The translations under genes were made by a program, and so were the position numbers. Below the pieces are notes generated by a model, which saw only the letters and a list, made by a program, of their open reading frames with translations, searched no databases and had not been told where the DNA came from. A stretch of 64,000 nt of DNA, taken from contig NZ_CP050698.1 of assembly GCF_005116655.2 (NCBI RefSeq), forward strand, positions 1,132,001 to 1,196,000, read 5' to 3'. This stretch comes from Desulfosediminicola flagellatus. Its GTDB lineage: Bacteria; Desulfobacterota; Desulfobulbia; Desulfobulbales; Desulfocapsaceae. Shown here piece by piece: positions 17,433-25,072 of this stretch. Each line of letters starts with the position of its first letter. Within the stretch, counting starts at the first letter, position 1.

Positions 17433-18869
17433 ATGGGATTGTTTTTGAATTTGTCCACGATATTTGTACTTATCCTGATCGGTACTGGTGCAATCCTGAT
17501 GATTGTAAGTTTGGCAATGTACAGGCGGATTATCAAGGATCAGGATTTTAGCGGTTCCCATGCTTCAGGCAATTTAAACATTTTGAACATTTCTCATCTT
17601 TTTTTGATGGGTTTTTTTATTGTCGGCTATGTGGTTGTTTTTACAACGCTGATTGCGGGTGTGAAAATTGTCAGTGAACTCTTTGTCGGTTTAATCTTCT
17701 TTTTCGGGGCTGTTTTTGTGCTGTTTGGCGTTGTGATCCAGCAGAAGATGTTGTCGTGTCTGCAGTCTACCTATACAGATTCTGTCAAAATGTTGGTCAG
17801 TGCAGTAGAGATCCGCGACCCGTATACAATAGGACACTCTGAGCATGTAGCTAATCTTCTGATTCTTTTATGGAATTATCTGCCAGTGGACATTCGTGAA
17901 AAGATTCCGAAGGGTATACTGGAGCACGCTGGTCTGCTTCATGACATCGGAAAAATCGGTGTCCCGGAGGATGTGTTGAATAAAGTAGGGCGGTTGAGTG
18001 AAGAAGAATGGGCACTTATTCGTCAACACCCGATGATTGGCAGTACGCTGATTGCAAAGCGTGATGATCTGAAGGGGATCATCGATTGGATAAAATACCA
18101 TCATGAACGGATCGATGGAAATGGATATCAAGGCCTTCCGGGGGAAGCCATTCCATTTGTTTCAAAAATGATCGCGGTGGCAGATACCTATTCTGCTCTT
18201 GTTACAGACCGACCATATCGAAAAGGCAAGTCGCATCAGGATGCTTTGGCAATAATGTATGACATCAGTAATACTCAGCTGGATGAGGAGCTTACCAGTA
18301 GATTTGCCTCGATCCCGGACCACTATATAGAAGCATGCCGACCAGACACTTTAGTACGCAATTACATCGAGGAGTTACAAAAAATAGAGACATTTTTTGA
18401 AGTACCTAAGCAGGCGGAGAAAATTGATATTGTATTCTCCTCTCAACCGGGTGTCCTTGTTTTACAAAAATTACTCGATTACGCTGTGCAAGGTAGGCTC
18501 CACCTGAGCGTGGCGATATTAGAACTCGATAACATCGCAGCAGTTGACAGAGATCATGGCTATCATGCGGTGGATGAGTTGACAGCGTCTTTCGGAGAAG
18601 TACTTTTGCAAAACGTAAGGGGGACGGATCTGGTTATCAACAGGGGCCATAATAGTTTTTTCCTTGCTTTCAGTGAATGTCAGTTAAGTATCGCCATGGG
18701 CCTGGTTCAGCGGATTCAGATGGAAATCGAAGCGGCTGAGTTTTATAACCAGTATGCGGATGTTCTTTCCATAAGTAAAACTTTCAGTGAGTACGATCCT
18801 AACGAGAGTGAGACGATTCACGAAGTACGAGATTTCATACTTGGAAGTGATACAGATTCAGTAAATTAA
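17433..18869 (+). CDS. membrane HD-GYP phosphodiesterase with degenerate GGDEF tail
   Basis: This 478-residue protein has three membrane helices (about 8-30, 54-76, 82-103), an HD-GYP domain (about 112-310) and a GGDEF-like domain (about 355-470). Catalytic His170-Asp171 (LLHDIGKIG) is intact; the GYP motif reads HHERIDGNGYQG (223-234), with Gln in place of Pro. In the C-terminal domain the GGDEF signature is replaced by RGHNSF (404-409), so cyclase activity is unlikely; the domain may act as a GTP or partner-binding regulator. HD-GYP followed by GGDEF is the reverse of the common order. A LuxR-type response regulator starts 80 bases downstream and may belong to the same circuit. Confidence 0.87.
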   Translation: MGLFLNLSTIFVLILIGTGAILMIVSLAMYRRIIKDQDFSGSHASGNLNILNISHLFLMGFFIVGYVVVFTTLIAGVKIVSELFVGLIFFFGAVFVLFGVVIQQKMLSCLQSTYTDSVKMLVSAVEIRDPYTIGHSEHVANLLILLWNYLPVDIREKIPKGILEHAGLLHDIGKIGVPEDVLNKVGRLSEEEWALIRQHPMIGSTLIAKRDDLKGIIDWIKYHHERIDGNGYQGLPGEAIPFVSKMIAVADTYSALVTDRPYRKGKSHQDALAIMYDISNTQLDEELTSRFASIPDHYIEACRPDTLVRNYIEELQKIETFFEVPKQAEKIDIVFSSQPGVLVLQKLLDYAVQGRLHLSVAILELDNIAAVDRDHGYHAVDELTASFGEVLLQNVRGTDLVINRGHNSFFLAFSECQLSIAMGLVQRIQMEIEAAEFYNQYADVLSISKTFSEYDPNESETIHEVRDFILGSDTDSVN

Positions 18870-18949
18870 CATTTCGGAAATACCTTACAACACGTGTCTC
18901 TGTCTTTTGTTTTGGCCATTTCTTTTGCAGAAGAGTCTTTTAAATCCCT

Positions 18950-19606
18950 ATGATTGGACCTGTTATGCCTGTCTCTATTGTGATCATTGATGACCATCCT
19001 GTTATTTGTCATGGCTTAAATAGAATTCTTGATAAGGAACATTCATTTGTAATTTCAGGAGAAGCAAATGAATGGAAATCAGCATTGAAACTCGTTGAGA
19101 AAACTCAGCCGGATGTCGCGATTCTGGATATAACTCTGCAGGGTTATGATGGTATCAGTCTCATCAGTCGTATGCGTGAAGTGTCTAAAAAGACACGGGT
19201 AATCATGTACACAATGCATAACAGCAGAGAGTATATAGTTCGTTCATTTCATGCAGGTGCTCTTGGGTATGTTCTTAAAAACGATAAAACAGAAGAGCTT
19301 GTCGCAGCAGTTAAGGATGTGATGAATAGACGAATTTTTCTGAGCAGCAGTATTCCCGATACTATTATGGTGGAACTGATACATGGAAAAGGAACAGAGC
19401 GTGATGCGGCATCAACGCTTAGTCCTCGAGAGTATGAGGTGGCGTCGCTGATTGCCCAGGGGCTGAACCCGGACCAGATTGCACAGACACTTTTTATAAG
19501 TACTAAAACTGTTAGGGTTCATCGGACCAAAATCATGCATAAGCTATCATGTACAGGTGTTCATGAAATGCTGTTGGAGTTACGCCAGCATTTTCCTCAA
19601 CAATAA
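18950..19606 (+). CDS. NarL/FixJ-type response regulator with LuxR helix-turn-helix
   Basis: The 218-residue protein has a receiver domain (about 8-125) with acidic pair Asp14-Asp15, phosphoacceptor Asp60 (VAILDITLQGYDG) and the conserved Lys in GYVLKNDKTEE, followed by a LuxR-type DNA-binding domain (about 155-212; LSPREYEVASLIAQGL). ATG 18950 or the in-frame ATG 18965 could be the start; neither has a strong ribosome-binding site. No histidine kinase is adjacent, so the partner is encoded elsewhere. It follows an HD-GYP gene on the same strand. Confidence 0.88.
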   Translation: MIGPVMPVSIVIIDDHPVICHGLNRILDKEHSFVISGEANEWKSALKLVEKTQPDVAILDITLQGYDGISLISRMREVSKKTRVIMYTMHNSREYIVRSFHAGALGYVLKNDKTEELVAAVKDVMNRRIFLSSSIPDTIMVELIHGKGTERDAASTLSPREYEVASLIAQGLNPDQIAQTLFISTKTVRVHRTKIMHKLSCTGVHEMLLELRQHFPQQ

Positions 19607-19855
19607 AATAACTGTAATGTAGTATTTCTCACTAACCCGCATTTCTCAACAATAACGTTTATTACAGATCCAGGCACAAGCCACGCCGCTGTAGTTATCT
19701 TTAACTATAGATATATTACGCGGGACATTTACGTACCCGGTTCGCCTGAAGGGTGAAAGCACTGGAGCAATCTGCAGGTTACTTCCTGTTCTCGGACAGT
19801 CTAACTATGCCGTGAGTACGTGTCGCCAGAAGCATGTCGGAGGTAGTGACTGTAA

Positions 19856-20356
19856 TTAATCGTTGTGGTAAAATCTGTGGAAGCGTGTTTTTTGAGTTCC
19901 GCTTGGTTCTGGCTGAAGGACATATATGTCGTTACCTTCTCCCTTCCAGGCTACAACCCAATGGTATCGTGTGTAAATCATTCCGATTCGGTGGCTGTCT
20001 GCTGCGAGTATATCAATACCTCTGTAGTCTACTTTGACATATTCAATGTCATCAAATTCACCGTCTATCCTCCGGAATTCAGAGATCCACTCCTGAAGTT
20101 GCTTATTGCTCTCAATCTCGTGCCAGAACTGTGATTTGAGTATATATTTTCGATCTAATGCTAACAGGGCTCTTGGTACACTTTCCGGGCCATTGAAGTA
20201 GTATTTGAATTGAGGTAACATTTCGCCAGTCCGAAACATCCGCTCAACCTCAAGGTTGCTTTTTAATCCCGCATACTGTCTGCCAGGTGTAGGCGTACAA
20301 CTGGTTATCATAATAGTAACTATGCCAATAAGAAGTATTGATATACGTTTGTTCAT
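19856..20356 (-). CDS. hypothetical lipoprotein
   Basis: The 166-residue protein has a lipoprotein signal (MNKRISILLIGIVTIMITSC; lipid Cys20) followed by a soluble domain with many Tyr, Trp and charged residues (IGMIYTRYHWVVAWKGEG). I do not recognise the family. It has its own short transcription unit with long non-coding stretches on both sides. Confidence 0.65.
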   Translation of the reverse strand: MNKRISILLIGIVTIMITSCTPTPGRQYAGLKSNLEVERMFRTGEMLPQFKYYFNGPESVPRALLALDRKYILKSQFWHEIESNKQLQEWISEFRRIDGEFDDIEYVKVDYRGIDILAADSHRIGMIYTRYHWVVAWKGEGNDIYVLQPEPSGTQKTRFHRFYHND

Positions 20357-20689
20357 GTCAGCCCTCTGTACGATTTATTGTCATTCTATTAGATTACAAC
20401 GTCTCTGCTATTTAACCGTTGGCAGTCAGGTTCTAACAATCCGGTTATAGGCGGGAAGTTTTCCTGACATGTAAATATTGTACGTGTTTTATGATGCGTT
20501 GAGAACCGCAATTTATCCTGTGAAATTATTTACGGATAATCAGTGCACGTGATATGCGCTTAAGGCCTGTCCTGTTACAGTCAGCCGTTGTCATACGTAT
20601 GAATAAAAAACACAAGCTGGTGGGATTGCACTCCGGAGTGAAACGAAATTACGGGAGTAGGCAGGATGTGGCTGGGAAATAAACAGATT
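20357..20689. other. 333-base intergenic region with two short perfect palindromes
   Basis: It lies upstream of the lipoprotein gene and downstream of the hydrolase gene (both minus). It holds TCATACGTATGA (20591-20602) and CACTCCGGAGTG (20629-20640), each a perfect 12-base palindrome. A 27-codon frame between and beyond them has no ribosome-binding site and is not called. Confidence 0.4.
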
Positions 20690-21475
20690 CTATAGGAAAT
20701 TTGCCAGGATATTTAGAAATTTAGCAGGTTGCTGGCTATGCAGCCAATGGCCTGCATTATCTATCCCTATGACTCTTGAATCAGGGAAAAAATGTTGTCT
20801 ATCCGATTCATGTTCTTCCGTATAGTAGGTAGAGTCGTTGCCTTTAACAAAAAGTGTCTGGACGGAGCAGGGAGCATAGAGGTCAAGATCTTCAAGACCA
20901 GTATGCAGGTGTTGAATGAATTTATACAATACCGGTAGATTGCATTTCCATTTGAAAGTGTTTTTCTGGTTATCTCTGGTGATGTTTTTTGTAAGAAACA
21001 TAGCCAGGTCGTTGTCACCTGTCTGCACTTCAAGTGCTTTTCTGATCTCTGAACGCCTGGTGTAGGCACTGAGGTCCATTTGCAGCAGGGTGCTGATAAG
21101 TCTGGCGTGGAAAGTGTTTTCAGGTTTGCGATAATCAGAAGGAGCTATATCGACAACAACGAGCTTTTCTACTCTTTCGGGATGCAGCAAGCTCATTATC
21201 ATAGCAAGTTTACCTCCCATGGAGTGACCGATGATCCGTGATGACTCTAACTGTTCATTGTTGAGATAATATATTAAATCTTCACACATGTCCGGATATC
21301 TGTGAGTGTCGGCATGGGGCGAATTCCCGTGGTTGCGAAGATCAGGAAGATGCACACAAAAACCACGCTCAGCAATACTTTTTGCTGCACTGATCCAGTT
21401 GTCCGACATCCCCAAAAGGCCATGGAGAATGATAACAGGTGGGCCAGAGCCGTATTTTCGGGAGTGGAGTTGCAT
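20690..21475 (-). CDS. alpha/beta hydrolase (YbfF-like esterase)
   Basis: The 261-residue protein has the alpha/beta-hydrolase layout: oxyanion-hole motif HGLLGMSDNW near residue 18, nucleophile elbow GHSMGG (Ser), an acidic member in the second half and the catalytic His in GIDNAGHWLH near the end. The motif LPDLRNHGNSPH is typical of the YbfF/ABHD11 esterase branch. I chose ATG 21475 because family members start close to the first strand; a GTG at 21535 in the same frame would add 20 residues. No clear ribosome-binding site marks either. The substrate is unknown. Confidence 0.82.
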   Translation of the reverse strand: MQLHSRKYGSGPPVIILHGLLGMSDNWISAAKSIAERGFCVHLPDLRNHGNSPHADTHRYPDMCEDLIYYLNNEQLESSRIIGHSMGGKLAMIMSLLHPERVEKLVVVDIAPSDYRKPENTFHARLISTLLQMDLSAYTRRSEIRKALEVQTGDNDLAMFLTKNITRDNQKNTFKWKCNLPVLYKFIQHLHTGLEDLDLYAPCSVQTLFVKGNDSTYYTEEHESDRQHFFPDSRVIGIDNAGHWLHSQQPAKFLNILANFL

Positions 21476-21685
21476 GCGCTTGTGAGTATGGCTGTTTATA
21501 CTAATAAATGGGTTACGTTGATTGGCTTTGAACACATATATTCACAACTATTAGGGTGAATAGCAAGTGTGAACGATCAGATAACTTGAGTGTGTAATAT
21601 TTGCACTGTTGTTGAAGATGGTGAGATCTTGATTACGGAGACATCTGCTTCGAGGAGATTGCTTGAGTTGGTTTCAGGGAGGATC

Positions 21686-21716
21686 AATCGCCACCTCATA
21701 TTACGAGGAGGCGATT
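21686..21716 (-). terminator. hairpin after the hemerythrin gene
   Basis: AATCGCCACCTC (21686-21697) and GAGGAGGCGATT (21705-21716) pair at 11 of 12 positions around a 7-base loop. It lies 13 bases downstream of the hemerythrin stop on the minus strand. No T-run follows on that strand. Confidence 0.5.
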
Positions 21717-21728
21717 ATTGAAAAACAA

Positions 21729-22136
21729 TTATGAAACACCTTTATGGGCAAAGAATGCTTTATATTGCATATCTTCATTAAGGATATGACCTACGAGCCA
21801 GGATTTCAGATATTCGAGCAGGGCTTTTGAAAGTATATTGGGCCCAATTTCTGTTGATGACATGAAATCCATTGTTCTGGCGATGAACTCTTCATGAGAT
21901 TTAACCTGACGGGCTTGGTTCTCGTATCCGTATTCAGACATGAGATACTCTTCGGCACGAAAATGTTCCAGGGCATAGTCTGTCATGCCTGTAAGGAGTT
22001 CAGCAATAGTTTCAGGCTCGGTAAGGGTATGCTGCTCTTCAATTAATCGGTTGATCATAGCGATTAGTTTCTTATGCTGATCATCCATTTCCTTAACGCC
22101 AACACTAAACGATTTTGTCCACGTAATTATTTCCAT
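21729..22136 (-). CDS. bacteriohemerythrin
   Basis: The 135-residue four-helix protein carries the hemerythrin di-iron ligand set: His in MDDQHKK, His and Glu in LEHFRAEEYLM, His in VKSHEEF and His/Asp in WLVGHILNEDMQY. Hemerythrins bind O2 reversibly at a non-haem di-iron site; in anaerobes they are thought to serve in oxygen sensing, scavenging or delivery. The start is taken at ATG 22136; a GTG at 22145 is possible. A second hemerythrin lies at 45686-46084. Confidence 0.88.
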   Translation of the reverse strand: MEIITWTKSFSVGVKEMDDQHKKLIAMINRLIEEQHTLTEPETIAELLTGMTDYALEHFRAEEYLMSEYGYENQARQVKSHEEFIARTMDFMSSTEIGPNILSKALLEYLKSWLVGHILNEDMQYKAFFAHKGVS

Positions 22137-22480
22137 ACCTATCACTTGATTAAGTTATCGATTTACTCTGAAGTTTACCTGCACATTGATCGCCAAAACT
22201 ATACCACATATGAGCGGAGTGGCAAGCCGTATTTGGTTGATATGTCGTCTAAAAGTATAGGAAATATTGATGATTCAGAATCATGTTAATGAATATGTAC
22301 TCGATCTGGAGGTCATGTCGCTGAGTCAAAGATGATATGAAAACTCTATATGATGTGAAAAAATACCTATTAACTCCCTCTAAAAGGACAAACTAAAACG
22401 GGCCTTGTTAAATTGCATAACCAGGCCCGCTTGTAAATATCGATTGAGAATATCTATCATGTAGTAATTTTATCTACTCA
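22137..22480. other. 344-base intergenic region with the omptin-gene terminator
   Basis: Apart from the hairpin at 22399-22429, nothing gene-like is seen. The left part should carry the promoter for the minus-strand hemerythrin gene. Confidence 0.4.
22399..22429 (-). terminator. intrinsic terminator of the omptin gene
   Basis: CGGGCCT (22399-22405) pairs with AGGCCCG (22423-22429), with an inner GTTA/TAAC pairing. On the minus strand the stem is followed by TTTTAGTTT. It lies about 50 bases past the stop. Confidence 0.65.
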
Positions 22481-23491
22481 CTAAAAAATGTACATTAGCG
22501 TTGCCATGAAAAGACTGTAATTATTGTCGGAACCAGCTACATCACCACCAATGACATAGGACGAGCCGTCTGTGAGATCTGTGATTGTGGTAGAGCCTTT
22601 AACTTCCTCATAATTTACATAATTAAAGCTGCCCATGAGGTGAAGCCTGTCGGAGAAACTGTAAGCCACAGCGAGATCAATCCCGAACATTGTTCCTGTT
22701 TCGAAATCGTCCTCAAATTCGAGATTCCTGAGATGATGTATGTCGGTTGCCTCAAAATTGACAAGGACGGAGCCAATGACACTTCCTGAGAATGTGAAAG
22801 GTGCATAATTGGCATTGAAGCCAAGCCCGATGTACGGTGTTGTCATAATCTGTTCATAGGATATACCAAGTACTCCACTGGCGAAGCTGCCGGTAAGGTC
22901 CCGTACACCTGATTGAGATGAGTATATATAATCTCCACCACTGGCAGTGAGTTCCAGATTATCTCTTTTCACACCCAGGATGCCGTAAAATGTGGATGTA
23001 GGTTGTTTATAAAATGGCATTTCCGCATTAATGTCAAACAACCAGTAGCTATCAACTTCAGTATCCTCATGATGTGACCAGTCTGTCCAGTCGCCACCAG
23101 AACTATTCCAGTCGTAATCATCCATTGAACCGCTTCCGTCCGAAACGTTGAACCACAGGTCCATATTGAGTGTAATCCAGGGCGCCGGCGTTACCGTAAG
23201 CCCTGCACCTACCATCATAACATTCTCAAGTTCCCATGTAAGATGACTGATTGTGTTTCCTGTATTCTGGTCAAAAACAAGTTCGTTGGACTCTCCATTA
23301 AGTATACCCAGTGACAATCTACCGGAAATTATACCAACAGAATCATTAATGGTTATTGACGTGTTGTTTTCTACAGATTCCATTCCTGGGATTGCTGCTG
23401 TAGGTGCAGCCTGAAGGCAGGTGCATGAAATGATTAACAGGGTAGCGACACCTGCTGCAAACGTTGATTTTTTAAGATCGTGTGAGAACAT
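22481..23491 (-). CDS. omptin family outer-membrane protease
   Basis: The 336-residue protein has a signal peptide (about 1-29), a beta-barrel-like alternating pattern and a C-terminal aromatic residue (LMYIF) as expected for outer-membrane insertion. Omptin signatures are clear: MDDYDW (123-128), matching the OmpT Asp83/Asp85 pair with Asp125 and Asp127; DWTDWSHHEDTEVD, matching the WTxxSxHxDT block; and the catalytic Asp250-Ile-His252 dyad. All four catalytic residues are therefore present and the protein should be an active aspartic-type protease facing outwards. GAGGAGG just before ATG 23491 fixes the start. Omptins are known mostly from Enterobacteria; a homologue here is worth noting. 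Confidence 0.8.
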   Translation of the reverse strand: MFSHDLKKSTFAAGVATLLIISCTCLQAAPTAAIPGMESVENNTSITINDSVGIISGRLSLGILNGESNELVFDQNTGNTISHLTWELENVMMVGAGLTVTPAPWITLNMDLWFNVSDGSGSMDDYDWNSSGGDWTDWSHHEDTEVDSYWLFDINAEMPFYKQPTSTFYGILGVKRDNLELTASGGDYIYSSQSGVRDLTGSFASGVLGISYEQIMTTPYIGLGFNANYAPFTFSGSVIGSVLVNFEATDIHHLRNLEFEDDFETGTMFGIDLAVAYSFSDRLHLMGSFNYVNYEEVKGSTTITDLTDGSSYVIGGDVAGSDNNYSLFMATLMYIF

Positions 23492-23900
23492 TCTACCTCC
23501 TCAAGCAGAGTTAATTATGTGAACCATAGGTTGTGAGATATCTGTTTTTGAGGTGTTGGCTGTAACAATTCAGAAAGATGACCCGGAAAGCTAAAGGATC
23601 TATTTACAATAAGAATCATGATGGAGCATTGACGCTGGTAGTTAAGTTGTGTGTGAAATGCTGCCTATTCTAATAATTACACCGCCTAGGTTGAATGTCG
23701 CAAGTAATTAATTTTCAAAAATGAACCTTTAAAAGTGTTAGGATTGATTTGCAATTATTGTATAGCATGCATTGAAATGAATAACTGAATGATTTCATGC
23801 CGTAATAAAATTCCGCTTGAATATAGAAAAAAGAGGAGTACACTAGCGGAATAGTCAGTGATTATTTGGTAGAGAACATATCTGCATATAGTCACAGTAA
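23492..23900. other. 409-base divergent region between the omptin gene and the cobalamin riboswitch
   Basis: It should hold the omptin promoter (minus) and the riboswitch promoter (plus). A possible -10 element, TATAGT (23887-23892), would start transcription just before the riboswitch, but I see no well-spaced -35. No gene is supported. Confidence 0.4.
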
Positions 23901-24076
23901 ATACGTGGTTCTGAATCAGCTTGCTGAGGACGTGAAAAGGGAATCCGGTGTAAAACCGGAACTGTCGCGCAGCGGTAAACAGGAACGAAAATCGCCATAG
24001 AGCACTGGGAAAAACCCGGGAAGCGGTGATGAGTAGGTATACGAATCTGCCTGTAAGTCCGAAGACCTGCCACACA
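23901..24076 (+). promoter_or_regulatory. cobalamin riboswitch
   Basis: The conserved core is plain: GGGAATCCGGTG (23939-23950), AACTGTCGCGCAGCGGTAA (23960-23978), CACTGG near 24003 and the B12 box AAGTCCGAAGACCTGCC (24055-24071). GTGG 23905-23908 can pair with CCAC 24070-24073 as the closing helix. GGTGATGAGT (24025-24034) is complementary, with one G-U, to ACTCGTCACC (24099-24108), which lies just before the Shine-Dalgarno of a small ORF at 24128; this looks like an expression platform acting on translation. High adenosylcobalamin would be expected to shut the downstream gene off. What that gene is remains unclear. Confidence 0.92.
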
Positions 24077-24127
24077 TTAATGAAGTGTTTCATAATCAAC
24101 TCGTCACCTCGCGAAAAGGAGAGAGTC

Positions 24128-24217
24128 ATGCCAAATTATTTTTACTTACCATCAATCTGTAAATGTAGTCTTCAAACCATCCGTATTATCAGCTTATCCA
24201 GCCGTATACTGTTTTAA
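24128..24217 (+). CDS. possible 29-residue ORF directly behind the cobalamin riboswitch
   Basis: ATG 24128 sits seven bases behind AAGGAGA (at the end of the riboswitch platform) and opens 29 codons (MPNYFYLPSICKCSLQ...) ending in TAA. It matches no family I know. The sequence may be a short leader peptide, or the remnant of a gene once controlled by the riboswitch: a second frame (+1) stays open across 24129-24330 without a start codon. Confidence 0.35.
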   Translation: MPNYFYLPSICKCSLQTIRIISLSSRILF

Positions 24218-24445
24218 AATTGAACCACAAGCCTATCCTGTAGATGTACCATGTTGGCTTTGGGGTGTGATCCAGATCAACATGACGTATTCATACGCTC
24301 TATGGTGCAATTGTTACGTCTGTTTTGCTGGTTAGGCAGTGTGGCGGGAGAGAAGCAGTGTTTTTAAACATTGTTGAGCACGCAGGTTTGTAATGTGTGG
24401 ACCTGCATAATTATTTTTCATGTATTCATTGTTGGAGGAATTCTA

Positions 24446-24565
24446 ATGGCAAAAAGTGAGATAGCATTTATTAAGCAGAGTTTAGTAACAACAAAAGATT
24501 GGGATACATTTCAGGCAATATTAATTAAATACAAGCGGATAGCTGAGGAAGCCAGACGTGGATGA
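24446..24565 (+). CDS. 39-residue small protein of unknown function
   Basis: ATG 24446 is preceded by GGAGGA with good spacing. The 39-residue product (MAKSEIAFIKQSLVTTKDWD...) is soluble, charged and helical, ending in EEARRG, and looks like a real small protein. It lies about 370 bases downstream of the cobalamin riboswitch with no clear terminator between, so it may be under B12 control. I do not recognise the family. Confidence 0.5.
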   Translation: MAKSEIAFIKQSLVTTKDWDTFQAILIKYKRIAEEARRG

Positions 24566-25072
24566 TAAACCGAACTATTTCAGTATGAAATGTTACAGGT
24601 TTTACTGAGAATCTGAAAATCCGTGCCATTTACAATCTGGTGTCAATAGCAAAAAGGAGGCCAGATAGTTTTTGAACACCCTTTTTTTTGATTGAAAATT
24701 GAATCGTTGATGAAGCCATTTTCAGTCAAAAAAATATGTAAATTTATATTGAAAAAAAATGGCCGGACTGGTTGTCTTGTGAGTTGGGTCCTTTGCTTTA
24801 ACGGAGGGCCCAATCTTACTATTGTTATCATGATTTCACATTTCCCCTGGTCTTTTACGAAATTGTTTTCCTACCACATGTTGTAGTTTGTTGTTGAGCA
24901 TACCATAAATGTAGAGTATAAGCTGGGTTGTGCCTGGGCGGAGACCAGGCGCTGGATGTAATCGAAAAAACGTTCCGACACAGTGGGGGAAAGATGTATT
25001 TCTGTGCAAAAGCGGGGACGTTGTTGCGCCTCACCATCACCATTATATTTGCAAAGAGAAGAGAGGAAGTTT
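24566..25072. other. 507-base region upstream of nrdJ
   Basis: It contains a terminator-like hairpin (24784-24813), an AT-rich stretch with several A and T runs (24670-24770), and a 6-bp GC hairpin GCCTGG-GCGGAGA-CCAGGC (24932-24950) in the presumed nrdJ leader. No further gene is supported, and I could not identify a sure NrdR box. Confidence 0.4.
24784..24813 (+). terminator. terminator-like hairpin between the riboswitch unit and nrdJ
   Basis: TTGGGTCCT (24784-24792) pairs with AGGGCCCAA (24805-24813) over nine positions with one G-U, followed by the moderately T-rich TCTTACTATTGTT. It would separate the riboswitch-controlled transcript from nrdJ. Confidence 0.5.

Noticed and set aside
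19607..19855. Possible structured RNA or cyclic di-GMP riboswitch near HD-GYP and regulator genes
   Set aside because: Short GC stems exist, but the conserved GEMM core is absent and no coherent fold could be drawn by eye.
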